46,771 nucleotides of DNA from an uncultured Clostridia bacterium (GCA_947626165.1 CANQRG010000013.1:1-46771), one strand, 5' to 3'; positions 1 to 9,237 are shown, counted from the first letter of the stretch. Made by a program: numbers and translations. Notes: generated by a model not told the origin, from the sequence alone.

Positions 1-39
1 TACCATTTCTTTTTCTTTACTTGTGTAATTTCTTCTCAT
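1..39 (-). CDS. Start of an IS3-type transposase OrfA, cut by the window edge
   Basis: Only the first 13 codons are visible (MRRNYTSKEKEMV), read leftward off the window. A good AGGAGG site lies just upstream on the minus strand at about 46-52. The basic start and its spacing resemble the transposase remnant at 352-584, which begins MTRKFTLEEKHKLV behind a similar leader. I infer a second member of the same insertion-sequence family. The assignment rests on a very short peptide. Confidence 0.4.
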   Translation of the reverse strand, partial: MRRNYTSKEKEMV

Positions 40-351
40 GAAATAACACCTCCTATAAAATTTGAGATTATAGTGTAGCATAAATGATTTAATGTTTAAA
101 GTAGGTAAGTAGTATCAATTAAAAATTTCTCTACAATAAATGAAACTTAATAATTAGTAGAAAAATTTTTATTAAAGTATTAGTGAAAATGTACAAAGGG
201 TTTGGTTATGATTATACAATATTAGACAAATAAATTATTATTTATATCTTTAATATTAAAAATATATTGCATTTAATTATGATTTGATGTATAATACTTA
301 ATATGTAAAATTATAGAAATGATTGTTTTTTGATTTAGAAATTTGTTTTAC
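40..351. other. AT-rich spacer between two transposase fragments
   Basis: Apart from the ribosome site of the leftward transposase near 46-52, no credible gene is visible. Both strands are broken by frequent stops and the composition is extremely AT-rich. It may hold decayed insertion-sequence ends, but I could not identify clear terminal inverted repeats. Confidence 0.5.
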
Positions 352-584
352 TTAATATGGTGTTTTATATTTTAATATGTAGTGTAGTCTTTCATCATTG
401 TAAAATGATATATATTTATCTACTGTTTGTTTAAAGTTTTTTGATGTGATTGCTACAATTTAATCCAACTATATAAGGTACTGGATGGAACACCTGAAAT
501 TTTCGTAATAGACCTAACTGATTCTCCTGAAAAGTACTTAGTTACTAATTTGTGTTTTTCTTCTAGTGTAAATTTTCTCGTCAT
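352..584 (-). pseudogene. Internally deleted IS3-family transposase remnant
   Basis: The minus strand from 584 to 453 encodes a 43-residue peptide with a helix-turn-helix pattern like the N-terminus of IS3 OrfA (ESVRSITKISGVPSSTLYSW). It stops at 453. A few bases further on, in another frame and ending at 352, is a tail resembling the C-terminus of the OrfB integrase core (YISFYNDERLHYILKYKTPY). The middle of OrfA and nearly all of the DDE domain are missing, so the element cannot encode a working transposase. AAAGGAGT precedes the start. Confidence 0.65.
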
Positions 585-707
585 AATAAATAACTCCTTT
601 AAATTTAGTAGAGTTATTATAACATAATAGTGGAAACATCTGTGTTTTCAAAGTACTTATTTATATCTATAAATAAGGATTAAAAAGAGTATTATTTTTG
701 TTTGATG

Positions 708-736
708 TTGAAAACTTAGGAATAATGTGGTAAAAT
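708..736 (+). promoter_or_regulatory. Probable sigma-A promoter for the gene at 820
   Basis: TTGAAA (708-713), a 17-base spacer and TAAAAT (731-736). The spacing is ideal and it lies about 80 bases upstream of the start codon at 820. Confidence 0.5.
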
Positions 737-819
737 AATTATAAATTGTTATGGTAAATGAAGTTCAGAAACTTAAATGATGCAGATGTTTTGAATATAA
801 TTTTGAGGAGGTTTTAAGG

Positions 820-1155
820 ATGTCAAAATATACAGATGATGAAATTAGAAACATGCCGAAAATCACTTTAAAAATAGCAGGTGAGTACCTTGGAATTTCT
901 CCAATGGCTGTAGGAATAGGAATGAGAAATAATTTGTTACCAATTGGTTTTGCAGTGCATAATGAGGAACGTGATCGTGGGTGGAGTGAAAGCTGGTCGT
1001 ATCAAATTGTGCCGGAAAGAATGATTGCATATAAATATGGACGTATATCAGAAATACATGTTCAGAATATAGAAAAAAATCTTAATACGATAATTGAACA
1101 ATTTGAATCAATGAAAAAAGATTTGCTTTTTATATTAAGCGAAAACGAGGAGTAG
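820..1155 (+). CDS. Small helix-turn-helix-like protein of accessory DNA, unknown function
   Basis: A 111-residue soluble protein. The AGGAGG site at about 804-809 supports the ATG. Residues 14-35 (ITLKIAGEYLGISPMAVGIG) read like a helix-turn-helix of the excisionase or MerR type. A C-terminal amphipathic helix follows (about 80-108). From memory, similar short proteins occur in Firmicute prophages and integrative elements, but I do not know a function. It lies in the AT-rich island beside transposase remnants, which suggests mobile origin. No signal peptide or membrane segment is present. Confidence 0.6.
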   Translation: MSKYTDDEIRNMPKITLKIAGEYLGISPMAVGIGMRNNLLPIGFAVHNEERDRGWSESWSYQIVPERMIAYKYGRISEIHVQNIEKNLNTIIEQFESMKKDLLFILSENEE

Positions 1156-1242
1156 AGGAACTCGAATTGTTTGAGTATGCGTTTTCGCTAGGAAAATATA
1201 CAGAAAGAGAGAAAAAGTACGAAGGTAAGGGGAATTACTGTA

Positions 1243-2586
1243 ATGTTGAATAAAACGATAAAAATATCTCGTCAACAATTGTATGATGAGATTTGGCAAG
1301 TATCTGCTGCTGGAGTAGCAAGAAAATATAATTTGAATTATTTAAAATTGATTGCAAAATGTAAAGAATCTAATATACCATTTCCGCCTCCTGGATATTG
1401 GACTAGGCGATATATGGGAAAGGATGTTTCAAGTGAGTTTATTGAGTTACCACCATCGGATATTGAAACTGTAGAATTATTACTTGCTGGAGTAAAATTA
1501 AAAAAGGAAAAGAAATTAGATTCAGATAAATCGGTAATGAAAGAAAAATCAGTATCTAAAGATATTGCAGATAAAACTTTTGATGATATAAATCAGTTAT
1601 CAAAGTACAAAAGCTATGATAATAGTGTTTTATCGTTTTTAATTGAGGATGAAAGACTTCAAGTATTAGATGTTGCAAACAGTTTAACAATTCGAAATAA
1701 GAAAAAGTTACATGAGCAATTAATAAAATATAAAAATGCTATAATTGAGTGGAAACACAAAGAAAGAGAAGCACAAAGTAAGCTATATTATAATCCAAGA
1801 TACGATAAACCAGATAATGAACCAACATTTTTTAATGAAATGTCGAATGATACAAGACCTCGTGCAATGAAGATATTAGACGCTATTTTTTCTGCTGTCG
1901 AGGAACTAGGCGGAAAAATAAATACAGATCTGTCTATTAAAATTAAAGATGACACAGTGGTGTTTCGTATATTAGAAGGTCAAAATAAAGTAAAACATGA
2001 GCTTACAAGACAAGAGGCTCGAGAGTTAGTAGAATATAATGATAAGGTAAAAAATAACAAATGGGCTACTAAACCGCAAATTAAAAAATATGATTATATT
2101 TATAATGGAAAGTTACGCATTGTATTTGGGGAAAGGAATTATATTCGTGACAGCAAATCTGAAAAATTAGAGGATAGATTAGGAGACATATTAATAAATT
2201 TATATGAAAAAGCTGAAGAATTGCGAATAGATAGGGAAAAACGAGAAGAAGAACAGAGGAGACTAGAGGAAGAGGCCAGACGCAAGAAGGAACTGCAGGA
2301 GAAAAAAGAAAATGAAATAAAAAGAACAAAAGAATTAATTAATGAAGCAGAAGATTACAACATTGCTTGTCAAATTAGACAATATATTTCTGCAATTGTA
2401 CAAGAAGGAAATATTGATCCTAAAAAAGCTGAATGGATTGAATGGGCAAAAAAGAAAGCAGATTGGTATGATCCAATCATTGCATTTTCAGATGAATATT
2501 TGGGAAAGAGGGAACATTCAAAATCTAAAGAAGAAAAAGATCCGGACACATTAAAAAGCAAAAGAAGTTATGGATGGATTTGGTAA
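1243..2586 (+). CDS. Uncharacterised coiled-coil protein with an N-terminal DNA-binding-like motif
   Basis: A 447-residue soluble protein, preceded by a weak GGTAAGGGG site. Residues about 10-60 carry a recurring pattern (LYDEIW, GVARKYNLN, IPFPPPGYW) seen at the front of many uncharacterised bacterial proteins. Its GVARKYNLNYLKLIAKCK stretch looks like a helix-turn-helix. Residues 340-375 are a highly charged coiled coil rich in Glu, Lys and Arg. No enzymatic motif is visible. It precedes the OLD-like gene by about 100 bases on the same strand, so the two may form an accessory, possibly defensive, module. That link is inference from position only. Confidence 0.6.
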   Translation: MLNKTIKISRQQLYDEIWQVSAAGVARKYNLNYLKLIAKCKESNIPFPPPGYWTRRYMGKDVSSEFIELPPSDIETVELLLAGVKLKKEKKLDSDKSVMKEKSVSKDIADKTFDDINQLSKYKSYDNSVLSFLIEDERLQVLDVANSLTIRNKKKLHEQLIKYKNAIIEWKHKEREAQSKLYYNPRYDKPDNEPTFFNEMSNDTRPRAMKILDAIFSAVEELGGKINTDLSIKIKDDTVVFRILEGQNKVKHELTRQEARELVEYNDKVKNNKWATKPQIKKYDYIYNGKLRIVFGERNYIRDSKSEKLEDRLGDILINLYEKAEELRIDREKREEEQRRLEEEARRKKELQEKKENEIKRTKELINEAEDYNIACQIRQYISAIVQEGNIDPKKAEWIEWAKKKADWYDPIIAFSDEYLGKREHSKSKEEKDPDTLKSKRSYGWIW

Positions 2587-2684
2587 AAATATTATACAAT
2601 TTGCAGATTATATAATTTGTTTTCTCTATGAAAAAATAATGATTAATTATAGCTACAACCATAAGTTTAAAATAAGGAGGATAT

Positions 2685-4298
2685 ATGAGTACAGATATTA
2701 AAGATATCGAAGAAACTTTCACTGAAAAACCACAGGTCTTTCTAAAAAGCATTACATTTAATGATGATACTAAGTTGTCGATTAAACACAATAGCATCAT
2801 TGTATTCACGGGTGCTAATAACAGTGGCAAGAGCCAAGTACTTAAAGATGTAGAATATAACTTAGATGAATCTAATCATATTTCTTCCATTGTTATAAAA
2901 AAAGCCGAGTTGGATTTTTGTGGTACATTTAATGAAACTTTTCTTGAGGAGCGTTTTTATACAAATAAGTATGGAACGTATCAACCATATGAGTTAGGAT
3001 ACGGTTTTGAAAAGAACTCATTACAGCAGTGCTGGGAAGATCATTCATTACACAATGGTCTGCATAAGTTGTTTATTAAGCGACTCAGCACAGAAATCCG
3101 CTTATCTTCATCAAATGCATTAGATAGAAGTAATCAACCCGAAAAACACCCTATCTATAAATTAAACAAGAGTGAGTCACTTGCGCAGAAGTTGTCAGAC
3201 TATTTTCACCAAGCCTTTGGTGTGGATTTGATAGTAAATCGAAATGGGACGCGGACTATTCCATTACATACTGGACAGGCTCCAGATAAGAATGCTTTTA
3301 CAATTAGTAGTCAAGATGATTACTATAATCAAGTTGCCGCACTTCCAAAGCTCCAAGAGCAGGGTGATGGTATGCGTAGTTTTGCGAGCATTCTACTTGA
3401 TACATTCACATCTGAATATTCTATAACGCTAATTGACGAACCAGAAGCTTTTTTGCATCCACCACAAGCAAGAATATTAGGGAAAATGCTTGCAAAAAAT
3501 AATCTAAATAGACAATTGCTTATATCCACTCATAGTGAGGATTTTTTGCAAGGTTTGCTTGATGCAGATAACGAAAACGTTACAGTTATAAGAATTAATC
3601 GTGTAGACAACATTAATAAAATGAGCGTCCTTCAAAACGATCAAATCAAAAAATTATGGGGCAATCCGCTCTTACGTTATTCAAATATTTTGAGTGGACT
3701 ATTTCATGAAAAAGTTGTCGTTTGTGAAAGTGATTATGACTGTTTATTTTATCATGCAATAATGGATGCAGTATATGAATATAAAAGAGAAATTGCTCCT
3801 GATATATTATTTACGCACTGCGGAGGGAAGACACGGATTAAGGATGTTGTAAGTGTTTTAAAAGCGGTTAATGTTCCAGTAGTTGCAATTTGTGATTTTG
3901 ACTTAATCAATTCGAGTCAAATTTTCAAGGCAATTGTCTCATCATTTGGTCTGAATTGAGACACCACATTATCTGAGAATATGAAAATCATCTATGATAG
4001 CATGAACGCAAAAAGTAGTTCTGAAGTTGATGCATGGAATCAAATAAAGAAAACAGGGAAAGCTGGTTTTACAGACAGTGAACCTGCAGCATATGAAAGA
4101 GTAGAAGCAGTTTGTAAATCTGCGGGATTGTTTGTTGTTCCAGTTGGCGAAATGGAATGCTTTGTTAAGACCATCAATAAGGAGAAGAAAGATTGGGTTT
4201 ACTATGTGCTAGAACATTATAATTTAGCGACTGAGCAAAAACTTGATGATGCGAGAAAATTTGTAATGTCTGTAGTTAATAAACCTAATGCTATTTAA
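2685..4298 (+). pseudogene. OLD-like ATPase/Toprim nuclease gene interrupted by an in-frame TGA
   Basis: AGGAGG precedes the ATG at 2685. The first open part (424 residues) has a Walker A motif GANNSGKS (residues 43-50), a Walker B region LIDEPEAFLHP (about 247-257), the switch STHSED, and a C-terminal Toprim domain with VCES and CDFD. The frame stops at TGA 3957-3959, inside the Toprim domain. Exactly the same frame then stays open to 4298 and reads as a plausible continuation (KKTGKAGFTDSEPAAYERVE). OLD proteins are ATP-dependent nucleases, some of them antiphage. One base change, such as TGG to TGA, would explain the break. A shortened protein lacking the last third of Toprim is the alternative. 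Confidence 0.8.
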
Positions 4299-4387
4299 AT
4301 AGATAGTAACTTATTGGTGCTAGTTCAAGTCCATATCGAAAAAATCTTTTTTGCTACCTTTTTCCAGCAACGGTGACGTTGTATCCG

Positions 4388-4419
4388 ATCCGCGCATTCG
4401 TAAGTGCGTGGATTTTTTT
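4388..4419 (+). terminator. Intrinsic terminator after the OLD-like gene
   Basis: A nine-pair stem (4388-4396 with 4405-4413, one G-U pair) with an 8-base loop is followed by a run of T. It lies about 90 bases beyond the last OLD-like codon. Confidence 0.7.
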
Positions 4420-4420
4420 G

Positions 4421-4440
4421 TTTATATCTCGCGTTAGTAG
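4421..4440 (+). repeat. 20-base repeat shared with 35008-35027
   Basis: The 20 bases TTTATATCTCGCGTTAGTAG occur here and again at 35008-35027. Each copy directly follows an imperfect hairpin ending in T. The two copies sit at the outer edges of accessory DNA, which suggests a shared end or insertion target, although this is unproven. Confidence 0.6.
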
Positions 4441-4492
4441 TTGAACTTTTTTGTTAGCCCATTTAAGTTAGTAAAAAAGATTTTTAGCAAGA

Positions 4493-4517
4493 AAGTCCGA
4501 TTTTTCGGGGCTTTTTT
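4493..4517 (+). terminator. Hairpin with T-run in the 4299-4932 gap
   Basis: AAGTCCG pairs with CGGGGCTT across a six-base loop with one bulge, followed by TTTTTT. It is one of three terminator-like hairpins in this gap, which otherwise holds only a doubtful small ORF. Confidence 0.45.
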
Positions 4518-4622
4518 GCATTTTGCATAAAATTTTAAAAGGTAGTTTCATCGATTGTTTTGGAGAAATTTACAAAACTGTATGGACTCAAACTATCCCC
4601 AACCAAATATTTGAAAAAATAA

Positions 4623-4655
4623 GGCACATAGAAGTAAAAATCTATGTGTCTTTTT
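4623..4655 (+). terminator. Terminator-like hairpin upstream of the cysteine desulfurase
   Basis: A nine-pair stem (4623-4631 with 4642-4650, one wobble) is followed by TTTTT. It insulates the conserved chromosome from the accessory island to its left. Confidence 0.55.
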
Positions 4656-4756
4656 CATTATACAAAGAAATCAAAAGTGTATATTAATGATATAAATCAT
4701 TCATACAATTTGATGTGCATGATATAATAAAACATATTTGGTAGTAGGGGTAATGA

Positions 4757-4885
4757 ATGATTACTGCTGCTGTATTTGCATTAGCTTGTTTTACAGCGTG
4801 CAGTTTTGATTCATATAAGAATAAAGATAATTCTGAACTTTCTATAGTGCAATGCGCATTCCTTGAAAAACTTAGCGGAATATGA
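4757..4885 (+). CDS. Possible small lipoprotein or lipoprotein remnant
   Basis: A 42-residue ORF beginning MITAAVFALACFTACSFDS. The hydrophobic start ending in a TAC-S lipobox-like sequence and an AGGGG site 8-10 bases upstream favour a lipoprotein. It has only about 27 residues after the putative lipidated cysteine, and the first segment lacks the usual positive charges. It could be a decayed fragment or chance. Confidence 0.25.
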   Translation: MITAAVFALACFTACSFDSYKNKDNSELSIVQCAFLEKLSGI

Positions 4886-4932
4886 TACAATAATCTACAA
4901 ATGATTTTAGTTCTATTCAGAGGTTTTAAATA

Positions 4933-6066
4933 ATGATATACTTTGACAATGCCGCTACAACAAAGCCGTGTGATGAGGCTGTAAAAGCCGTATGTGAGAA
5001 TTTAAAAGCAAACTGGTCTAATCCGTCAAGCCTTCACGGTCTTGGACTAAAAGCTGAGCAAGCTGTAAATTCATCACGGGAGATAATAGCAAAGGCTCTC
5101 GATACTGACAGCGAATATATCTATTTTACGTCTGGGGCGACAGAGAGCAATAATCTTGCTATATTCAGTACGGCTAAGACGCTGGGTAGACATAAAAAGA
5201 AAATAGTTACCACAGCGATAGAGCATCCGTCTGTTTCACAGCCGGTAAAGTACCTTGAGGAGAAAGGTTTTGAGGCGGTTTATGTAACGCCGAACAAATC
5301 AAGTGAAATAAATCCTGCCGATGTTATTTCGTCGGTTGATGATAATACCTGCCTTGTGACCTGTCAGCTTGTAAACAACGAAACAGGGTGTATACTTCCT
5401 GTTGCAAAAGCTTTTAAGGCGATAAAAAGACTTTACCCAAAGGTCATAACTCACTGCGACTGCGTTCAGGGCTTTATGAAGCTGAATATTTCGGCAAGCA
5501 GTCTTAACGCTGATTTGATCAGCCTAAGCGGACATAAAATTTACGGTCCCAAAGGAGTGGGCGCGTTGTATGTGAAAAAAGGCGTGAGGGTACTTCCTGT
5601 GAACTTCGGCGGCGGACAGGAAAAGGGAGTACGCTCAGGAACGGAGGCTGTGCCTAATATAGCAGGCTTCGGTGCGGCAGTTGAGGTGTTTTCAAAGAAT
5701 ATTGACGAGCGATATGAAAAGATGAGTGAGATATCAAGTTATCTTTGTCAGCAGGCTGAAACGGTCGAGGGCGTAACAGTCAATAAATTCAGCGAAAGCT
5801 CTCCGTATATTGTGAGTGTTACGGTCGACAAAATAAAGTCCGAAACCTTGCTTCATTATCTTGAGCAAAAGGGAATTTACGTTTCAAGCGGTTCGGCTTG
5901 TTCTAAGGGTAAAAAGAGCGACGTGCTTAAGGCGTTCGGCTATGACGATAAGGCTCTTGATTCAACGATTAGGCTTAGCTTTTCGTATGAGAATGAGAAG
6001 TCTGAGATTGACGAATTTATGAAGCAAATAAAAAATGCACAAGCAGAGTTAATAAAAATTAGGTGA
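4933..6066 (+). CDS. Cysteine desulfurase, NifS/IscS family
   Basis: A PLP enzyme of 377 residues that removes sulfur from cysteine as an enzyme-bound persulfide. Visible signatures are YFDNAATT at the start, ATESNN, the PLP-binding lysine in SGHK (about residue 201), the GGGQEKGVRSGTE loop, and the catalytic cysteine in SSGSACSKG (about 322). The length is normal. The thiI gene starts 100 bases later, the arrangement in which a dedicated desulfurase feeds ThiI for 4-thiouridine in tRNA (NifZ in Bacillus). AGAGG precedes the ATG. It is unlikely to be the main iron-sulfur cluster desulfurase, because no scaffold gene is adjacent. Confidence 0.92.
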   Translation: MIYFDNAATTKPCDEAVKAVCENLKANWSNPSSLHGLGLKAEQAVNSSREIIAKALDTDSEYIYFTSGATESNNLAIFSTAKTLGRHKKKIVTTAIEHPSVSQPVKYLEEKGFEAVYVTPNKSSEINPADVISSVDDNTCLVTCQLVNNETGCILPVAKAFKAIKRLYPKVITHCDCVQGFMKLNISASSLNADLISLSGHKIYGPKGVGALYVKKGVRVLPVNFGGGQEKGVRSGTEAVPNIAGFGAAVEVFSKNIDERYEKMSEISSYLCQQAETVEGVTVNKFSESSPYIVSVTVDKIKSETLLHYLEQKGIYVSSGSACSKGKKSDVLKAFGYDDKALDSTIRLSFSYENEKSEIDEFMKQIKNAQAELIKIR

Positions 6067-6165
6067 GCCGCCTTTGGAAAATATGATTTATTATTTGTAA
6101 AACGGCGGGGCGGATTTTTATGAAAAAGGAATCTATCATTGTGTATTATTGAGAGGACAAACAAT

Positions 6166-7344
6166 ATGAAAGAGATTATTTTATGCAAATACGGTGAGAT
6201 CGCTCTTAAAGGTTTGAATAAGAGAACATTTGAGGACGTTTTGATAAAAAATATAAAAAGAAGATTAAATCAATTAGGTAAATTCCACTATACAAGGTCG
6301 CAGTCGACTATTTATATAGAGCCATTAGACGATAACGCAGACATTGACAAGGCTGTAGATAAGCTGAAAAAGGTTTTTGGTATAGCTAAAATCAGCCGAA
6401 GCATAGAGTGCGAGAAAAGCCTTGATGGGATTAAATGTACTGCTGTTCCTGCACTTGAGGACGCTTTGTTGGGAGCAAAGACATTTAAGGTCGAGACCAA
6501 AAGAGCAGACAAGACATTTTATCTAAAATCTCCTGAAATTTCTAACGAGGTCGGCGGAATGATTTTAGACGCTTATCCTCATCTTGAGGTCAACGTACAT
6601 GATCCTGATGTAGTTGTGTTAGTTGAGATAAGAGAGCAGAACGCATACGTCAGCGCGGGAAAGGCTGACGGCGCAGGCGGAATACCTGTAGGTACTTCTG
6701 GCAGGGCAATGCTGCTTTTGTCGGGCGGTATTGATTCACCTGTCGCAGGGTATATGATTGCAAAGCGAGGAGTAGTTCTCGACTGTATACATTTTGAATC
6801 GCCGCCTTATACCTCTGAACGCGCAAAGCTGAAGGTTATAAAGCTGGCAGAGCGTATGGCTGAGTATACTGGCAGAATAAAATTCAGATGCGTACCTTTT
6901 ACAAAAATTCAGGAGGAGATAAAAAACAACTGCCCTGAGGAGCTGTTTACTATTATAATGAGACGGCTTATGATGGAGATTTCAGACAAAATATGCGAAA
7001 GAGAGAGAATACAGTGTCTTGTTACAGGGGAGAGCATAGGTCAGGTCGCAAGCCAGACTATGTCAGCAATGGTTTGTACGGATATTGTTGCAAACCGTCC
7101 TGTTTTCAGACCGCTTATAGGAATGGATAAATCGGAGATAATAGCTGTTTCACGAAAAATAGATACTTTTGATATTTCTATAGAGCCTTATGAGGATTGC
7201 TGTACGGTGTTTACGCCCAAACACCCCAAAACAAAGCCCGATATAAAAGCCGTTGAAGCAGGTCAGGCGATGTTTGATTTTAAACCGCTGGTTGACCAAG
7301 CCATAGAAAATACTACCTGTGAGTTTATTGAAGCTAAAAGATGA
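6166..7344 (+). CDS. thiI: tRNA 4-thiouridine synthetase ThiI
   Basis: A 392-residue protein. It transfers sulfur from the desulfurase persulfide to U8 of tRNA after adenylating it, and in some bacteria also serves thiamin synthesis. An N-terminal ferredoxin-like and THUMP region (about 1-165) is followed by a PP-loop ATPase motif LLLSGGIDSPVAGYM (about 183-197). The protein ends soon after the catalytic core, so the rhodanese domain of the E. coli protein is absent, as is usual in Firmicutes. I chose the ATG at 6166 over a longer frame because GAGAGGA lies 10 bases upstream and the protein then begins with the family-typical MKEIILCKYGEIALKG. Confidence 0.95.
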   Translation: MKEIILCKYGEIALKGLNKRTFEDVLIKNIKRRLNQLGKFHYTRSQSTIYIEPLDDNADIDKAVDKLKKVFGIAKISRSIECEKSLDGIKCTAVPALEDALLGAKTFKVETKRADKTFYLKSPEISNEVGGMILDAYPHLEVNVHDPDVVVLVEIREQNAYVSAGKADGAGGIPVGTSGRAMLLLSGGIDSPVAGYMIAKRGVVLDCIHFESPPYTSERAKLKVIKLAERMAEYTGRIKFRCVPFTKIQEEIKNNCPEELFTIIMRRLMMEISDKICERERIQCLVTGESIGQVASQTMSAMVCTDIVANRPVFRPLIGMDKSEIIAVSRKIDTFDISIEPYEDCCTVFTPKHPKTKPDIKAVEAGQAMFDFKPLVDQAIENTTCEFIEAKR

Positions 7345-7352
7345 TGTTTCTT

Positions 7353-7463
7353 TATAGTGGTTTATCTGAACAATGCACTTATTAATAAAAATGGTTTCTA
7401 AATGATTACAGAGCAGAATTTGGAAATCTAAATAATGTCGATTTTAACACATAAACCACTATA
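7353..7463. repeat. 111-base stretch bounded by 12-base perfect inverted repeats
   Basis: TATAGTGGTTTA (7353-7364) and its exact complement TAAACCACTATA (7452-7463) bound an AT-rich gene-free stretch just after thiI. The size and ends would fit a small non-autonomous transposable element or a long-range RNA hairpin. I see no clear target duplication. Confidence 0.5.
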
Positions 7464-7608
7464 TATTGCGGTTGATGTCTGAATTTGGTTACAAAAAAGT
7501 TACAAAGCTGATATCTGTATTGGTTATTATTACTTAACTAATTTGCAGTAAATTCAATAAAATCAGAAAAATACTGTTAGATTTATATAAAAAAGAGGGT
7601 CGAAAAAG

Positions 7609-8148
7609 GTGCAATATAACAAAAGTGACAAATCGGTAACAGAAAGTGTTGACATACTTGCTGGAAATGTAGTAAAATATTGTTGTGGTAAAGATTATTC
7701 CATAAGTACGGCTGAAAGCTTAACGGGCGGAATGATAAGTAAGTTTATCACATCTGTTCCGGGTGCATCGAAAATTTTTGAACTGGGCGTGTGTTCTTAT
7801 TCAAACAGGATAAAGAATAAGGTACTCGGGGTAAAAAATGAAACCCTATCAAGGTATACTGCCGTAAGCAGACGGACAGCGGAGGAAATGTCGCAAGGCA
7901 TTCAAAAGCTGTCGGGAAGCGATATTGCCGTTGCTGTAACAGGGATTGCGGGTCCCGACGGAGGAACTGATGAGAATCCGGTGGGAACTGTTTATGTCTC
8001 GGTTAGATTTAAGGACGAGTGTATAACAAAAAATCTGGCTCTTTATAAAAGGTATGAAAATCTTTGCAGAGAGGACATAAGATTATTAACAACAAAAGAA
8101 GCTTTTGAAATGATTCTTGAGCTTATAAAGAAAGCTGAGGTAGTTTAA
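7609..8148 (+). CDS. CinA C-terminal-type nicotinamide-nucleotide amidohydrolase
   Basis: A 179-residue stand-alone CinA C-terminal domain (PncC type), which deamidates nicotinamide mononucleotide for NAD recycling. Signatures are TAESLTGG (residues about 35-42) with the nucleophilic serine, VPGASKIF, and the AVTGIAGPDGG block (about 107-117). The N-terminal MoCF-like domain of full-length CinA is absent. The start is GTG at 7609 behind AGAGGG. The stop codon abuts the ATG of the sortase gene, so the two are probably co-transcribed. A functional link between them is not obvious. Confidence 0.85.
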   Translation: MQYNKSDKSVTESVDILAGNVVKYCCGKDYSISTAESLTGGMISKFITSVPGASKIFELGVCSYSNRIKNKVLGVKNETLSRYTAVSRRTAEEMSQGIQKLSGSDIAVAVTGIAGPDGGTDENPVGTVYVSVRFKDECITKNLALYKRYENLCREDIRLLTTKEAFEMILELIKKAEVV

Positions 8149-9210
8149 ATGTCAATAGAAAACGAGCTATCTAGTCTTGAAAAAAGGGACGACAGTAATT
8201 TCTTTCTAAGAGTGTTAAAGTATTTTTGTCCGTGGAAAGGCGATACATTTTCTGATATAGTCAGAAAAATTATCTTTATAGCGTCTATAGTTATTTTTTG
8301 CATATCATTGGGCGAGCTTATTGATTTTTACAACGGCAGCGACGAGGAGCGTCAGACGCTTGCTAAAATTCAGGAGTTTGAGCCCGGCGCAAATCAAGAC
8401 AAAAATGCGGTAGAGCTTCCGCCTGAAAACATAATAACTCCGGAAAAGATGCTTCCAAGGTGGTATGAGCTTTACTCGCTTAATCAGGACATTATAGGCT
8501 GGGTAAAGATAGATACTTTCAGAGCAGATAAAAAGGATCCCAAGACTTGTTTTATAAACTATCCTGTTGTGCAGGTAGACGACAACAAGGAATATCTTCA
8601 CAAGGATATTTACGGAAACACATTGGAATCGGGAACGCTTTTTGCTGATTATTTTGTTCCGATAACGCCGTTTCACAGACCTGACATCATAACGGTCTAC
8701 GGTCACAATATGAGAAGCGTAGGAACAATGTTCACTCATTTGGGTGAGTATAAGCGCGGAGTAAAGTTTTTAAAGAATAACCCTATAATTGATTTTGATA
8801 CTCTTTATACAAACGGCGACAGGTATATAATCATAGGCGCTTATATAGCGAACTATAAGGAAAGTCAGGATAACGGTAAGGTTTTCTACTATTGGAGATT
8901 TACCGATTTTGACAATGACAAGTATACATTTAAAAAGTTTAAAGAGGGAATTGATGCAAGAACTTGGTATTCCAACAGCATCGACTGTAATGAAAATGAC
9001 GAGTATTTAACCTTGTCCACCTGTTCAAATGAGGTCGACGACCTTAGATGGGTAATTACAGCAAGAAAGATTCGCAAGAATGAAACTGAAAAAGATATTG
9101 AGCAAATGGTTAACTCGTATCAAAAGAAGGAAGATAAAGACATTTATCTTCCGAAGTGCTGGAGAGATGTTTGGGGTCAGGTCACAATGTATAAGGGCTG
9201 GGACTACTAA
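8149..9210 (+). CDS. Class B sortase
   Basis: A 353-residue membrane-anchored transpeptidase that attaches surface proteins to peptidoglycan or builds pili. A cytoplasmic N-terminus precedes one membrane segment (about residues 44-63), and the catalytic domain is outside. The catalytic triad is visible: His in YGHNM (about 185), Cys in TLSTCS (about 291) and Arg in LRWVITARK (about 301). The match to class B rests on the long domain, with DIIGWVKID at its start and the TLSTCS form. No substrate lies next to it. The surface protein at 35518 has a TPDTG-type sorting tail and is a possible client, although such signals usually go to class A or C enzymes. Confidence 0.88.
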   Translation: MSIENELSSLEKRDDSNFFLRVLKYFCPWKGDTFSDIVRKIIFIASIVIFCISLGELIDFYNGSDEERQTLAKIQEFEPGANQDKNAVELPPENIITPEKMLPRWYELYSLNQDIIGWVKIDTFRADKKDPKTCFINYPVVQVDDNKEYLHKDIYGNTLESGTLFADYFVPITPFHRPDIITVYGHNMRSVGTMFTHLGEYKRGVKFLKNNPIIDFDTLYTNGDRYIIIGAYIANYKESQDNGKVFYYWRFTDFDNDKYTFKKFKEGIDARTWYSNSIDCNENDEYLTLSTCSNEVDDLRWVITARKIRKNETEKDIEQMVNSYQKKEDKDIYLPKCWRDVWGQVTMYKGWDY

Positions 9211-9237
9211 AACGAACGGCACACAATATTTGGTTAA

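Noticed and set aside
3957-3959. Selenocysteine or reassigned TGA in the OLD-like gene
   Set aside because: No recognisable insertion element follows, other genes use TGA as stop, and the residue is not at a redox site.
4684-4890. 68-residue minus-strand ORF
   Set aside because: Poor composition, no ribosome site, and lies over terminator-like and spacer DNA.
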